From Anaerolineae bacterium (GTDB lineage: Bacteria > Chloroflexota > Anaerolineae > Anaerolineales > Villigracilaceae): a stretch of DNA of 5,124 nucleotides. The DNA is taken from NCBI GenBank assembly GCA_017303735.1, contig JAFLCF010000275.1, forward strand, positions 1-5,124, written 5' to 3'. The notes under the pieces are model-generated. The model saw only the letters and a list, made by a program, of their open reading frames with translations, ran no database searches and was not told the origin of the DNA. The first letter of the stretch is position 1. Each line of letters opens with the position of its first letter. Shown in pieces: positions 1 through 5,124 of the stretch. Both the position numbers and the translations under genes were made by a program.

Positions 1-693
1 CCTTATTTGCGCTTCGGGATGATCGGTTTACGTCAGGCAGTTCACGCATCACGCATCACGCATCACGCAGACTCTAAAGGCGCTGAGATCTGGCTGAACG
101 AACTTATCTGGCGCGAGTTTTACATTCAGATCTTGTATCACTTCCCACATGTCGCGCGGACAGCGTTCAACCGTTCGCTCGCGAACATCCCGTGGCGGAA
201 CAAAGCATCAGAGTTTGCTGCATGGAAGAGGGGCGAAACAGGCGTCCCGGTGGTGGATGCGGCGATGCGTCAACTTAAAGAGACGGGTTGGATGCACAAC
301 CGCGCCCGCATGATCGTCGCCTCTTTCCTCGTCAAAGACTTGTTGATCGACTGGCGTTGGGGTGAAGCCTGGTTCATGGAAAACCTATTGGACGGCGATA
401 TTGCCCCCAACAACGGCGGCTGGCAATGGACGGCTGGCACCGGCACCGATGCGGCTCCATACTTTCGAATCTTTAACCCCGTATTGCAAAGCGCCAAGTT
501 CGACCCGAACGGAGATTACATTCGCAAGTGGATTCCTGAGTTGCGCGGGCTAAACGCCAAACAAATTCACGCACCCTGGGAACATGAGCTGCATATTGCA
601 GGTTACCCAGCAGAGCCGATCGTTAATCGCGAGTTGGTTAAGGAAAGAACATTGCAAGCGTACAACTTGTCCAAAGAGGCATTAAGAAAATGA
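1..693 (+). CDS. phrB: Deoxyribodipyrimidine photolyase (class I CPD type), C-terminal FAD-binding part, 5' truncated by the window
   Basis: Cytosolic flavoenzyme that splits UV-induced cyclobutane pyrimidine dimers using blue light and reduced FAD. The frame is open from base 1, where it reads PYLRFGM, the usual start of the helical FAD domain, so the antenna domain and true start lie upstream; 230 codons are present. Visible family motifs, numbered from the first codon, are [11 protein letters not shown] (about 31-41), the GWMHNRARM block (about 96-104), and NNGGWQW followed by [15 protein letters not shown] (about 137-160). Trp65, Trp118 and Trp141 sit at the same spacing as E. coli W306, W359 and W382, so the electron-transfer triad looks intact. 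The Asn of the flavin-contacting PNN is kept, which favours a CPD enzyme over a cryptochrome. The C-terminus ends normally. A 7-base tandem repeat encodes residues 15-23, where E. coli photolyase has a variable stretch of similar length. Its stop overlaps the next start (ATGA). Confidence 0.96.
   Translation, partial: PYLRFGMIGLRQAVHASRITHHADSKGAEIWLNELIWREFYIQILYHFPHVARTAFNRSLANIPWRNKASEFAAWKRGETGVPVVDAAMRQLKETGWMHNRARMIVASFLVKDLLIDWRWGEAWFMENLLDGDIAPNNGGWQWTAGTGTDAAPYFRIFNPVLQSAKFDPNGDYIRKWIPELRGLNAKQIHAPWEHELHIAGYPAEPIVNRELVKERTLQAYNLSKEALRK
43..69 (+). repeat. Heptanucleotide tandem repeat CACGCAT, 3.9 perfect copies, inside the photolyase gene
   Basis: CACGCAT occurs three times in full (43-49, 50-56, 57-63) and then CACGCA (64-69) with no mismatch. 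It encodes HASRITHHA in the photolyase frame. The unit is not a multiple of three, so gain or loss of a single unit would shift the frame, while three units add or remove exactly seven residues. No forward frame of this unit contains a stop codon. The surrounding photolyase motifs are in frame on both sides, so the present copy number is compatible with a functional protein. Confidence 0.95.
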
Positions 694-1706
694 ATCAGGA
701 AAAGCTCAAAAAAACACCTTCTGCTCAGACCGCGCTATGGGGCGGCGTTGCATTTTCGGCATTCTTTACGCTGCTCATTTGGCTGGCAAACCCACTGTTG
801 GATCGCTTCGTGATCGACCCCGGTGATGGGACGATCATCTTCTACGATTGGGTATTGCTGGAACATACCTTTTGGGGTCGCTTCACTGCATGGGGATTTT
901 ATGCCCTGCATCAATTAACCTTGTGGGGGCTGATCTATTATGCACAGAACAGCGTCAAAAAATATAGCAATGATTTGCATCCAGTAAATATCTGGGCATT
1001 GGCAGTGAATGGATTCTTTATTGTGTTGCATTTCATTCAAACCCACCTGTGGTATGACGCGCTTGCAATGGATATGTCTTCTTATACATCGCAGGGATCC
1101 GTCATCTTGATGTTGTGTGTCATTCTCGTCATCGAAAATAAACGGCGCGGCATGTTCTTCGGCAAACCTGCTCCGTTCTCAGAACGAGTAGTTTCATTTG
1201 CGAAAAAATATCATGGCTACCTGTTTGCCTGGGCAGTCGTGTACACTTTCTGGTTCCATCCCATGGTGAGCACGCCGGGGCATCTGGCAGGATTTTTCTA
1301 CATGTTCCTGCTAATGTTACAAGGCAGCTTATTCCTGACCCGTATTCATGTTAACAAGTGGTGGAAGCTAACCCAGGAAGTGACCGTATTCTTTCATGGC
1401 ACATTGGTTGCCATCTTTCAAGGCGCAGACCTATGGCAGATGTTCGCTTTTGGTTTCGCAGCCATGTTCGTCATCACCCAAATGCATGGACTTAACCTCT
1501 CCCGCCTCACGCGCTGGCTGATCGGACTGGGATATGCCATTGCCGCGGTCATTGTCTATAACTCAGACTGGTCACAAATGAATGCGATCATCCGCATTCC
1601 GGTTATCGAATATGCGATAGCGTTTCTGCTGGCAGGTCTGGTGGCACTTGGCTTTTGGATTGCTGCTCGATTCAAAAACAGCAACCTAAACTCACAACCA
1701 CAGTAA
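690..1706 (+). CDS. His-rich polytopic membrane protein of unknown function
   Basis: I do not recognise this 338-residue protein. It is strongly hydrophobic, with about nine or ten likely membrane segments (roughly residues 14-33, 62-85, 100-118, 135-150, 176-192, 196-216, 228-246, 250-266, 273-291 and 305-327). The N-terminus is short and charged, and the tail after about 328 is polar. It holds eleven histidines (59, 74, 97, 114, 119, 175, 190, 198, 220, 236, 266), several inside or at the edge of membrane segments, such as HFIQTH at 114-119 and FHP at 189-191. That pattern would suit heme or metal binding, but no known ligand motif is evident. The start is set by the ATGA overlap with photolyase and an AAGAGG at 674-679, ten bases upstream. 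Its place between photolyase and carotenoid genes suggests co-expression, not a function. Confidence 0.9.
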   Translation: MNQEKLKKTPSAQTALWGGVAFSAFFTLLIWLANPLLDRFVIDPGDGTIIFYDWVLLEHTFWGRFTAWGFYALHQLTLWGLIYYAQNSVKKYSNDLHPVNIWALAVNGFFIVLHFIQTHLWYDALAMDMSSYTSQGSVILMLCVILVIENKRRGMFFGKPAPFSERVVSFAKKYHGYLFAWAVVYTFWFHPMVSTPGHLAGFFYMFLLMLQGSLFLTRIHVNKWWKLTQEVTVFFHGTLVAIFQGADLWQMFAFGFAAMFVITQMHGLNLSRLTRWLIGLGYAIAAVIVYNSDWSQMNAIIRIPVIEYAIAFLLAGLVALGFWIAARFKNSNLNSQPQ

Positions 1707-1718
1707 ATGTTTTATTTT

Positions 1719-1723
1719 GAGAG
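1719..1723 (+). promoter_or_regulatory. Shine-Dalgarno-like GAGAG that selects the 1731 start
   Basis: GAGAG lies seven bases before the ATG at 1731. The in-frame ATG at 1707 directly abuts the previous stop codon and has no purine-rich element in front of it, so 1731 is the better start for the DUF3267 gene. Confidence 0.55.
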
Positions 1724-1730
1724 ATCTTCA

Positions 1731-2282
1731 ATGAAGCCTGAATTTTCCACCTCTTCAGAAAAACGCGACCTTTCCATTTCGATGGAACGAGCCAACCTGG
1801 GCGTACTTTTCTTGTCATTCCCAGTTGTCGTGATCCAATTTATTTTGTTTGAATTTATTCAGTCAAACAAAGATGCGTCCATCACCTGGAATTTCATTAT
1901 GTTTTTCTTGGCGATCATCGTTGGGATCATCATTCATGAAGCCATTCATGGCATTACCTGGGCTGTCTTTGGACGCAAGCCGTGGTCTGCCATCTCATTC
2001 GGGTTTCAAGTAAAAACACTAACGCCATACTGCCATATCAAAGAGGCGATTGAGGTCAACGCTTATCGCATTGGCGCATTCATGCCCGGCTTGATCGTAG
2101 GGATACTGCCGTACATCTACAGTCTGGTTACAGGCGATTCCAACTGGTTTTGGTTCGGGCTGATACACACGGCTTCTGCAGGCGGTGACTGGCTCGTCTT
2201 GTGGCTCATCCGCTCAGTGAAGGCAGGTGCCCTGGTAGAAGACCATCCCACCCAGGCGGGATGTTATGTAATCGAAGGATAG
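1731..2282 (+). CDS. DUF3267-family putative membrane zinc metallopeptidase
   Basis: A 183-residue membrane protein with the zincin signature HEAIH at residues 69-73 inside the second of about four hydrophobic segments (about 23-42, 53-77, 112-133, 139-160). Further marks of the DUF3267 family (putative zincin peptidases) are PYCHIKEAI after residue 99, AGGD at 150-153 (its Asp is a possible third zinc ligand) and DHPTQAG near the C-terminus from 171. The two His residues and Glu of HExxH are intact. The natural substrate of this family is not known to me; intramembrane or membrane-proximal proteolysis is inferred from topology. An in-frame ATG at 1707 would add eight residues (MFYFERSS) but lacks a ribosome binding site. 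The gene follows the membrane protein by 24 bases and precedes the hydrolase by 6, so it is very likely co-transcribed. Role in this cluster unknown. Confidence 0.87.
   Translation: MKPEFSTSSEKRDLSISMERANLGVLFLSFPVVVIQFILFEFIQSNKDASITWNFIMFFLAIIVGIIIHEAIHGITWAVFGRKPWSAISFGFQVKTLTPYCHIKEAIEVNAYRIGAFMPGLIVGILPYIYSLVTGDSNWFWFGLIHTASAGGDWLVLWLIRSVKAGALVEDHPTQAGCYVIEG
2274..2279 (+). promoter_or_regulatory. Shine-Dalgarno GAAGGA that selects the 2289 start
   Basis: GAAGGA ends nine bases before ATG 2289. Two TTG codons at 2283 and 2286 are in frame, but 2283 would be only three bases from this element, so the ATG is preferred. The element overlaps the last codons of the DUF3267 gene. Confidence 0.65.
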
Positions 2283-2288
2283 TTGTTG

Positions 2289-3248
2289 ATGAAAAAAAAT
2301 AAATTAACTCGCATCGCAGGCGGCATTCTGCTCTTCCTGCTTGCCCTACTGTTGATCGGACCCTTTCTCGTCCCTGTTCCTCCGTTGGAAAATACAGTCT
2401 CTGCCGAAACTTTTGCAGATGGCGATAGCAAGTTCATTGAAGTCAATGGCGTGAATGTTCATTACAAAATATACGGAGAAGGCGAACCGGTTTTCATCCT
2501 CTTGCATGGCTTTGGCGCAAGTCTATTTTCATGGCGCGAAGTAACCGAACCTCTGGCTCAATTTGGAACGGTCATTGCCTATGACCGCCCGGCATTTGGT
2601 CTCACTGAGCGCCCAATGGAATGGGAAGGTGAAAGTCCATATAGTCAGGATTCACAAGTGGAACTTGTCATCGGTCTGATGGATGCACTACAAATTGGAA
2701 AAGCCACACTGGTCGGAAACTCAGCAGGCGGCACGATCTCCATGTTGACCGCACTGAAATACCCAGAGCGTGCCACCCGCCTCATTTTGGTAGACCCAGC
2801 CGTCTACGCAGGTGGAGGCGCACCCGCGTGGATCCGTCCGCTATTGGGCACTCCGCAATTTGATCATCTTGGTCCGCTATTTGCGCGTCAGTTGCAAGCA
2901 CAAGGCACCGAGTTCCTAAAAACCGCATGGCACGACCCTAGCAAGATCACGCCTGAAATTTTTGAAGGCTATCAAGAACCGCTGCAAATTGAAAACTGGG
3001 ATAAAGCCTTGTGGGAGTTAACCGTCTCTAGCAGTGAAAGTAGATTGGTTGAACGCTTGCCCGAATTCAACCTTCCCATCCTTGTCATCACAGGCGACGA
3101 CGACCGCATCGTTCCTACCGAACAATCGTTGCGCCTCGCCGACGAGATTCCAAATGCCGAGCTTGCGGTCATTCCGCAATGTGGTCACGTGCCGCATGAA
3201 GAATGCCCCGCCGTTTTCATGCAAGCCGTCACTGAATTTTTACGATGA
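2289..3248 (+). CDS. Membrane-anchored alpha/beta hydrolase
   Basis: A 319-residue alpha/beta-hydrolase fold protein. A basic N-terminus (MKKNKLTR) is followed by one hydrophobic segment at about 9-29, which looks like an uncleaved signal anchor placing the enzyme outside the cytoplasmic membrane; a cleavable signal peptide cannot be excluded. The fold motifs appear in order: HGFG at 73-76 (oxyanion region), GNSAGG at 143-148 with nucleophile Ser145, GDDDRIVP at 269-276 with the likely catalytic Asp272, and CGHVPHEE from 298 with His300. The triad is therefore complete and the length is typical for the family. The reaction is ester, amide, epoxide or C-C hydrolysis, and the sequence alone does not tell which. 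Its stop overlaps the P450 start (ATGA), so the two are probably translationally coupled. A role on a lipid or carotenoid ester is possible from context only. Confidence 0.92.
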   Translation: MKKNKLTRIAGGILLFLLALLLIGPFLVPVPPLENTVSAETFADGDSKFIEVNGVNVHYKIYGEGEPVFILLHGFGASLFSWREVTEPLAQFGTVIAYDRPAFGLTERPMEWEGESPYSQDSQVELVIGLMDALQIGKATLVGNSAGGTISMLTALKYPERATRLILVDPAVYAGGGAPAWIRPLLGTPQFDHLGPLFARQLQAQGTEFLKTAWHDPSKITPEIFEGYQEPLQIENWDKALWELTVSSSESRLVERLPEFNLPILVITGDDDRIVPTEQSLRLADEIPNAELAVIPQCGHVPHEECPAVFMQAVTEFLR

Positions 3249-4504
3249 CCAAACCACTACCGCCCGAAGCCGGGCGAGATGCACTGCAATCCTTCCTGCG
3301 CGAAGGCTCACCACTGGGTCCACTAAAAGTGATGGCGAAATACGTCGGGCGCTTTTTTCAAATTCCCATGCGGGTCTTTCATCCTTACATTGTCTTTGGT
3401 CCCGAAGCCAATCGCAAAGTGCTCGTTACCGAACGCGATAAAGTCCTTTGGCGAAACACAGACCCGGTGACAGACTTACTGCATCACGGCGTTTTGATCG
3501 TGGATGGAAAAGAACACGATCACTATCGTGGATTGATGGAACCCGCGCTTCACCCCTCGACCTTACCTAGGTACACCCCATTGATCCTTGCCCACACTGA
3601 AAAAGTATCCTCCCAATGGAAAGACGGCGAAGTTGTGGATATGCTCGTCGAAAGCCGCAAGATCGCTCTGCTTATCATCATGGATACGCTTTTCAGCAAA
3701 GATGTTTGGGATGATATTCCGCATATCTGGAAGCCCATTCTCAAAGCCATCGAATACATCTCCCCAGGCGCGTGGATCCTCTGGCGAAAGATTCCTCGCC
3801 CGGGTTTTCGCAAACCACTGCAGAAGTTGGATGAGTATTTGTTTGGCATCATTGACGAAAGACGAAAGACAAAAGAAAAGAAGCATGACCTTTTACAGCA
3901 CCTGATCGATGCCGGGCTCAGCGACCAGGTCATTCGCGACCAGATGTTAACCATGATGATCGCCGGGCACGATACCTCTACTGCGTTGTTAGCATGGGTT
4001 TTTGCCTTGCTCGGTCAACACCCTGAAGTACATCATCGCCTCGTGCAAGAAGTGGATACCCTCGAAAAATCGCCCTTGCTCGACCAAGTCATCAAAGAAG
4101 CATTGCGACTTTACCCGCCCATTCACATTGGCAACCGCCGAATTGCCGAAGACCTAGAGTTCTCCGAAGGGACCGTCCCGGCTGGCGAGCGCCTTTTCTA
4201 TTCGATCTACCTCACCCATCACGACGAATCCATTTGGGAGAATGCAGAAAAATTCCACCCCGAACGCTTCGCCCACGGACGCAAAACCCCGCCGTTCTCC
4301 TACGTCCCCTTTGGCGGCGGACCACGAGCCTGCATCGGCGCCGCGTTCGGTCAGGCAGAGGCGCGGCTTGTTATCGCATATTTACTTAAGCATTACACCT
4401 TTGAATTCACTCAACACCCAATTCACCCGCATATGGGCGCAACGCTGGAGCCCAGACCGGGAGTCAAAATGAAAATCACAAAAAGATTAGAGATTAGAGA
4501 TTAG
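3245..4504 (+). CDS. Cytochrome P450, candidate carotenoid hydroxylase
   Basis: A complete 419-residue soluble-type bacterial P450, the usual length, with no N-terminal membrane anchor. Motifs in order: HDHYR at 91-95 (C-helix, His where many P450s have Trp), the I-helix AGHDTST at 240-246 with acid-alcohol pair Asp243-Thr244, EALR at 285-288 (ExxR), FHPERF at 337-342, and the heme loop FGGGPRACIG at 356-365 with Cys363 as the iron thiolate. All catalytic residues are present. It should perform oxygen- and electron-dependent oxidation; no ferredoxin or reductase gene is in the window. The lycopene cyclase starts four bases after its stop, so a carotenoid substrate (compare CYP175A1 beta-carotene hydroxylase) is inferred, not shown. 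There is no Shine-Dalgarno before the start, and the ATGA overlap suggests coupling to the hydrolase. Heptamer repeats encode residues 204-210 and the last six residues. Confidence 0.96.
   Translation: MTKPLPPEAGRDALQSFLREGSPLGPLKVMAKYVGRFFQIPMRVFHPYIVFGPEANRKVLVTERDKVLWRNTDPVTDLLHHGVLIVDGKEHDHYRGLMEPALHPSTLPRYTPLILAHTEKVSSQWKDGEVVDMLVESRKIALLIIMDTLFSKDVWDDIPHIWKPILKAIEYISPGAWILWRKIPRPGFRKPLQKLDEYLFGIIDERRKTKEKKHDLLQHLIDAGLSDQVIRDQMLTMMIAGHDTSTALLAWVFALLGQHPEVHHRLVQEVDTLEKSPLLDQVIKEALRLYPPIHIGNRRIAEDLEFSEGTVPAGERLFYSIYLTHHDESIWENAEKFHPERFAHGRKTPPFSYVPFGGGPRACIGAAFGQAEARLVIAYLLKHYTFEFTQHPIHPHMGATLEPRPGVKMKITKRLEIRD
3261..3276 (+). other. GC-rich hairpin just inside the P450 gene
   Basis: CGCCCG (3261-3266) and CGGGCG (3271-3276) are perfect inverted arms around the four-base loop AAGC. 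The stem starts 14 bases after the P450 start codon and has no following T-run, so it is not a Rho-independent terminator. It could slow ribosome loading or protect mRNA at the junction, or be a chance result of the codons for PPEAGR. Confidence 0.4.
3854..3874 (+). repeat. Heptanucleotide tandem repeat GACGAAA, two perfect copies and one degenerate, inside the P450 gene
   Basis: GACGAAA at 3854-3860 and 3861-3867 is followed by GACAAAA (one mismatch) at 3868-3874 and then purine-rich sequence. It encodes DERRKTK, P450 residues 204-210, in the charged surface region between the G helix and the H/I helices. Many P450s have a similar acidic-basic stretch here, so the repeat may have grown from native coding sequence. 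All forward frames of the perfect unit are free of stops. Confidence 0.75.
4484..4504 (+). repeat. Heptanucleotide tandem repeat AGATTAG, three perfect copies, forming the end of the P450 gene
   Basis: AGATTAG occurs exactly three times (4484-4490, 4491-4497, 4498-4504). In frame it gives the last six P450 residues RLEIRD and the TAG stop at 4502-4504. Because seven is not divisible by three, every frame passes through TAG on the + strand and TAA on the - strand, so the block closes all six frames. Confidence 0.95.
4497..4500 (+). promoter_or_regulatory. Weak Shine-Dalgarno-like GAGA supplied by the heptamer repeat
   Basis: GAGA at a junction of two AGATTAG units lies eight bases before the lycopene cyclase ATG (4509). 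It is the only purine-rich element at a workable distance, so cyclase translation probably relies on it, on coupling to the P450 stop four bases upstream, or on both. Confidence 0.4.
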
Positions 4505-4508
4505 CACC

Positions 4509-5124
4509 ATGACCTATTTTGAGTTTCTACTACGTTTTCTGGTTATCCCCATTATCATCTTTTTAGCCATCACCTGGTGGGACAATAAAAACAAGCGCCC
4601 CACACTTGGCTTTCAGAATGGTCGCGCTGTATGGGCAGCGATCTTTGCCCACGTCCTGCTTGCGGTCACCTATACCACTCCGTGGGACAACTACCTTGTT
4701 GCAACAGGTGTATGGTATTACAACCCACAGTTGGTTACAGGCATCGTCATTGGATATGTTCCAATCGAAGAATATACCTTCTTTGTCCTTGAAACCATCT
4801 TGTCGGGGTTATGGTGGTGGTTCCTTGCGCGGCGCATCCCAGAGCCTGCACAGCCTTTCCAATCATCCAAAAGCGGGCGTCTGATCGCGTTCGGCGCTTT
4901 GCTGGTTATCTGGTTCGTGTTCACCTATTTATTCTTCTTTGGCGGTGTGGAATGGACCTATCTGTCCATTATCCTCTTCTGGGCGTTACCTGCCATCTTC
5001 CCGCAATTCCTCTTCGGGGCAGATATCCTCTGGCATTACCGCAAGCTGGTTTTCACCGCAATCTTTATCCCGGGCTTGTATCTATCATTGATGGATATTA
5101 TCGCACTCACCGATACAACCTGGT
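4509..5124 (+). CDS. crtYcd: Lycopene cyclase, fused CrtYc/CrtYd type, 3' truncated by the window
   Basis: Integral membrane enzyme that forms beta-ionone rings on lycopene in carotenoid synthesis. The frame starts at ATG 4509 and remains open to the window end (205 codons). The first half shows the lycopene cyclase domain pattern: PWDNYLVATGVWYY at 58-71 and GYVPIEEYTFFVLET at 82-96, with the paired Glu residues expected in this family. After a linker at about 109-123 a second copy begins, with hydrophobic segments and MDIIALTDTTW at 195-205 matching the D-x-x-A-L...W part of the first half. So CrtYc- and CrtYd-like halves are fused, unlike the separate subunits of many actinobacteria. The second PxEE motif would lie past the window. 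Six likely membrane segments are seen (about 7-23, 39-57, 76-101, 125-143, 150-170, 180-198). No fault is visible. Confidence 0.93.
   Translation, partial: MTYFEFLLRFLVIPIIIFLAITWWDNKNKRPTLGFQNGRAVWAAIFAHVLLAVTYTTPWDNYLVATGVWYYNPQLVTGIVIGYVPIEEYTFFVLETILSGLWWWFLARRIPEPAQPFQSSKSGRLIAFGALLVIWFVFTYLFFFGGVEWTYLSIILFWALPAIFPQFLFGADILWHYRKLVFTAIFIPGLYLSLMDIIALTDTTW

Larger units (their letters stand above)
1..5124 (+). other. Probable single operon: photolyase, three uncharacterised genes, P450, lycopene cyclase
   Basis: All six genes share the + strand. Junctions are ATGA overlap (690-693), 24-base gap, 6-base gap, ATGA overlap (3245-3248) and 4-base gap. No stretch longer than 24 bases lacks a gene, and I find no terminator-like hairpin with a T-run. 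Grouping of photolyase with carotenoid genes is a known feature of light-responsive loci in other bacteria (for example under LitR/CarH-type regulators); no regulator gene is in this window. Confidence 0.75.

Noticed and set aside
43..69. CRISPR-like array
   Set aside because: The units are 7 bases, directly adjacent and without spacers, so this is a simple tandem repeat in a coding region.
1707..1730. Earlier in-frame ATG for the DUF3267 gene directly after the previous stop codon
   Set aside because: No ribosome binding site precedes it, while ATG 1731 has GAGAG at seven bases; the extra eight residues carry no family motif.
2245..2264. Inverted repeat CATCCC...GGGATG near the end of the DUF3267 gene as a possible terminator
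   Set aside because: Only six base pairs with an eight-base loop, no T-run, and it lies over the conserved DHPTQAG codons, which explain the sequence; the next gene follows six bases after the stop.
2283..2288. TTG start codons for the alpha/beta hydrolase
   Set aside because: ATG 2289 follows at once and has the better-spaced GAAGGA; TTG 2283 is too close to it.
3261..3276. Rho-independent terminator
   Set aside because: The stem is strong but there is no T-run after it, and it lies at the start of an intact P450 gene.
3034..3441. Open + frame of 135 codons across the hydrolase-P450 junction
   Set aside because: Out of frame with both well-supported genes and of low-complexity, Ser/Arg/Thr-rich composition typical of a shadow frame.
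3550..3954. Long open frame on the - strand (134 codons), with another overlapping it in a second frame
   Set aside because: Both lie antisense inside the P450, whose frame carries clear family motifs; their translations show no recognisable domain.
4606..4884. Open + frame of 92 codons within the lycopene cyclase region
   Set aside because: The cyclase frame from 4509 has clear PWDN and PIEEY motifs; this is a shadow in another frame.

Overview
The window is one uninterrupted run of six same-strand (+) genes, with no RNA gene, insertion sequence, CRISPR array, promoter or terminator that I can see. In order it carries the 3' part of a class I photolyase, a polytopic membrane protein I do not recognise, a DUF3267-type membrane zincin, a membrane-anchored alpha/beta hydrolase, a cytochrome P450, and the 5' part of a fused CrtYc/CrtYd-type lycopene cyclase. 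Two junctions are 4-base ATGA overlaps (690-693 and 3245-3248). The other three gaps are 4 to 24 bases. The whole window therefore looks like the inside of a single transcription unit whose promoter and terminator lie outside it.

Functionally, the recognisable ends of the cluster point to light and carotenoids. Photolyase repairs UV pyrimidine dimers using visible light, and the lycopene cyclase makes beta-ring carotenoids. A P450 directly in front of the cyclase is a reasonable candidate for a carotenoid (for example ring) hydroxylase, by analogy with CYP175A1 of Thermus. The three genes between photolyase and P450 have no obvious place in that pathway: a His-rich membrane protein, a putative membrane metallopeptidase and an anchored hydrolase. 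They are the most open part of the locus.

The most unusual sequence-level signal is three tandem repeats with the same 7-base period but different unit sequences, all inside or at the edge of genes: CACGCAT (43-69, photolyase), GACGAAA (3854-3874, P450) and AGATTAG (4484-4504, the P450 C-terminus). The last one supplies the final six P450 residues, its stop codon, and the only Shine-Dalgarno-like bases before the lycopene cyclase. It also contains a stop codon in all six frames.

Organism: a bacterium with roughly balanced base composition. The combination of fused lycopene cyclase, carotenoid-linked P450, photolyase and heptameric tandem repeats suggests Chloroflexota, perhaps Anaerolineae. 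This is an inference from gene content and general style, with no phylogenetic marker in the window to confirm it.
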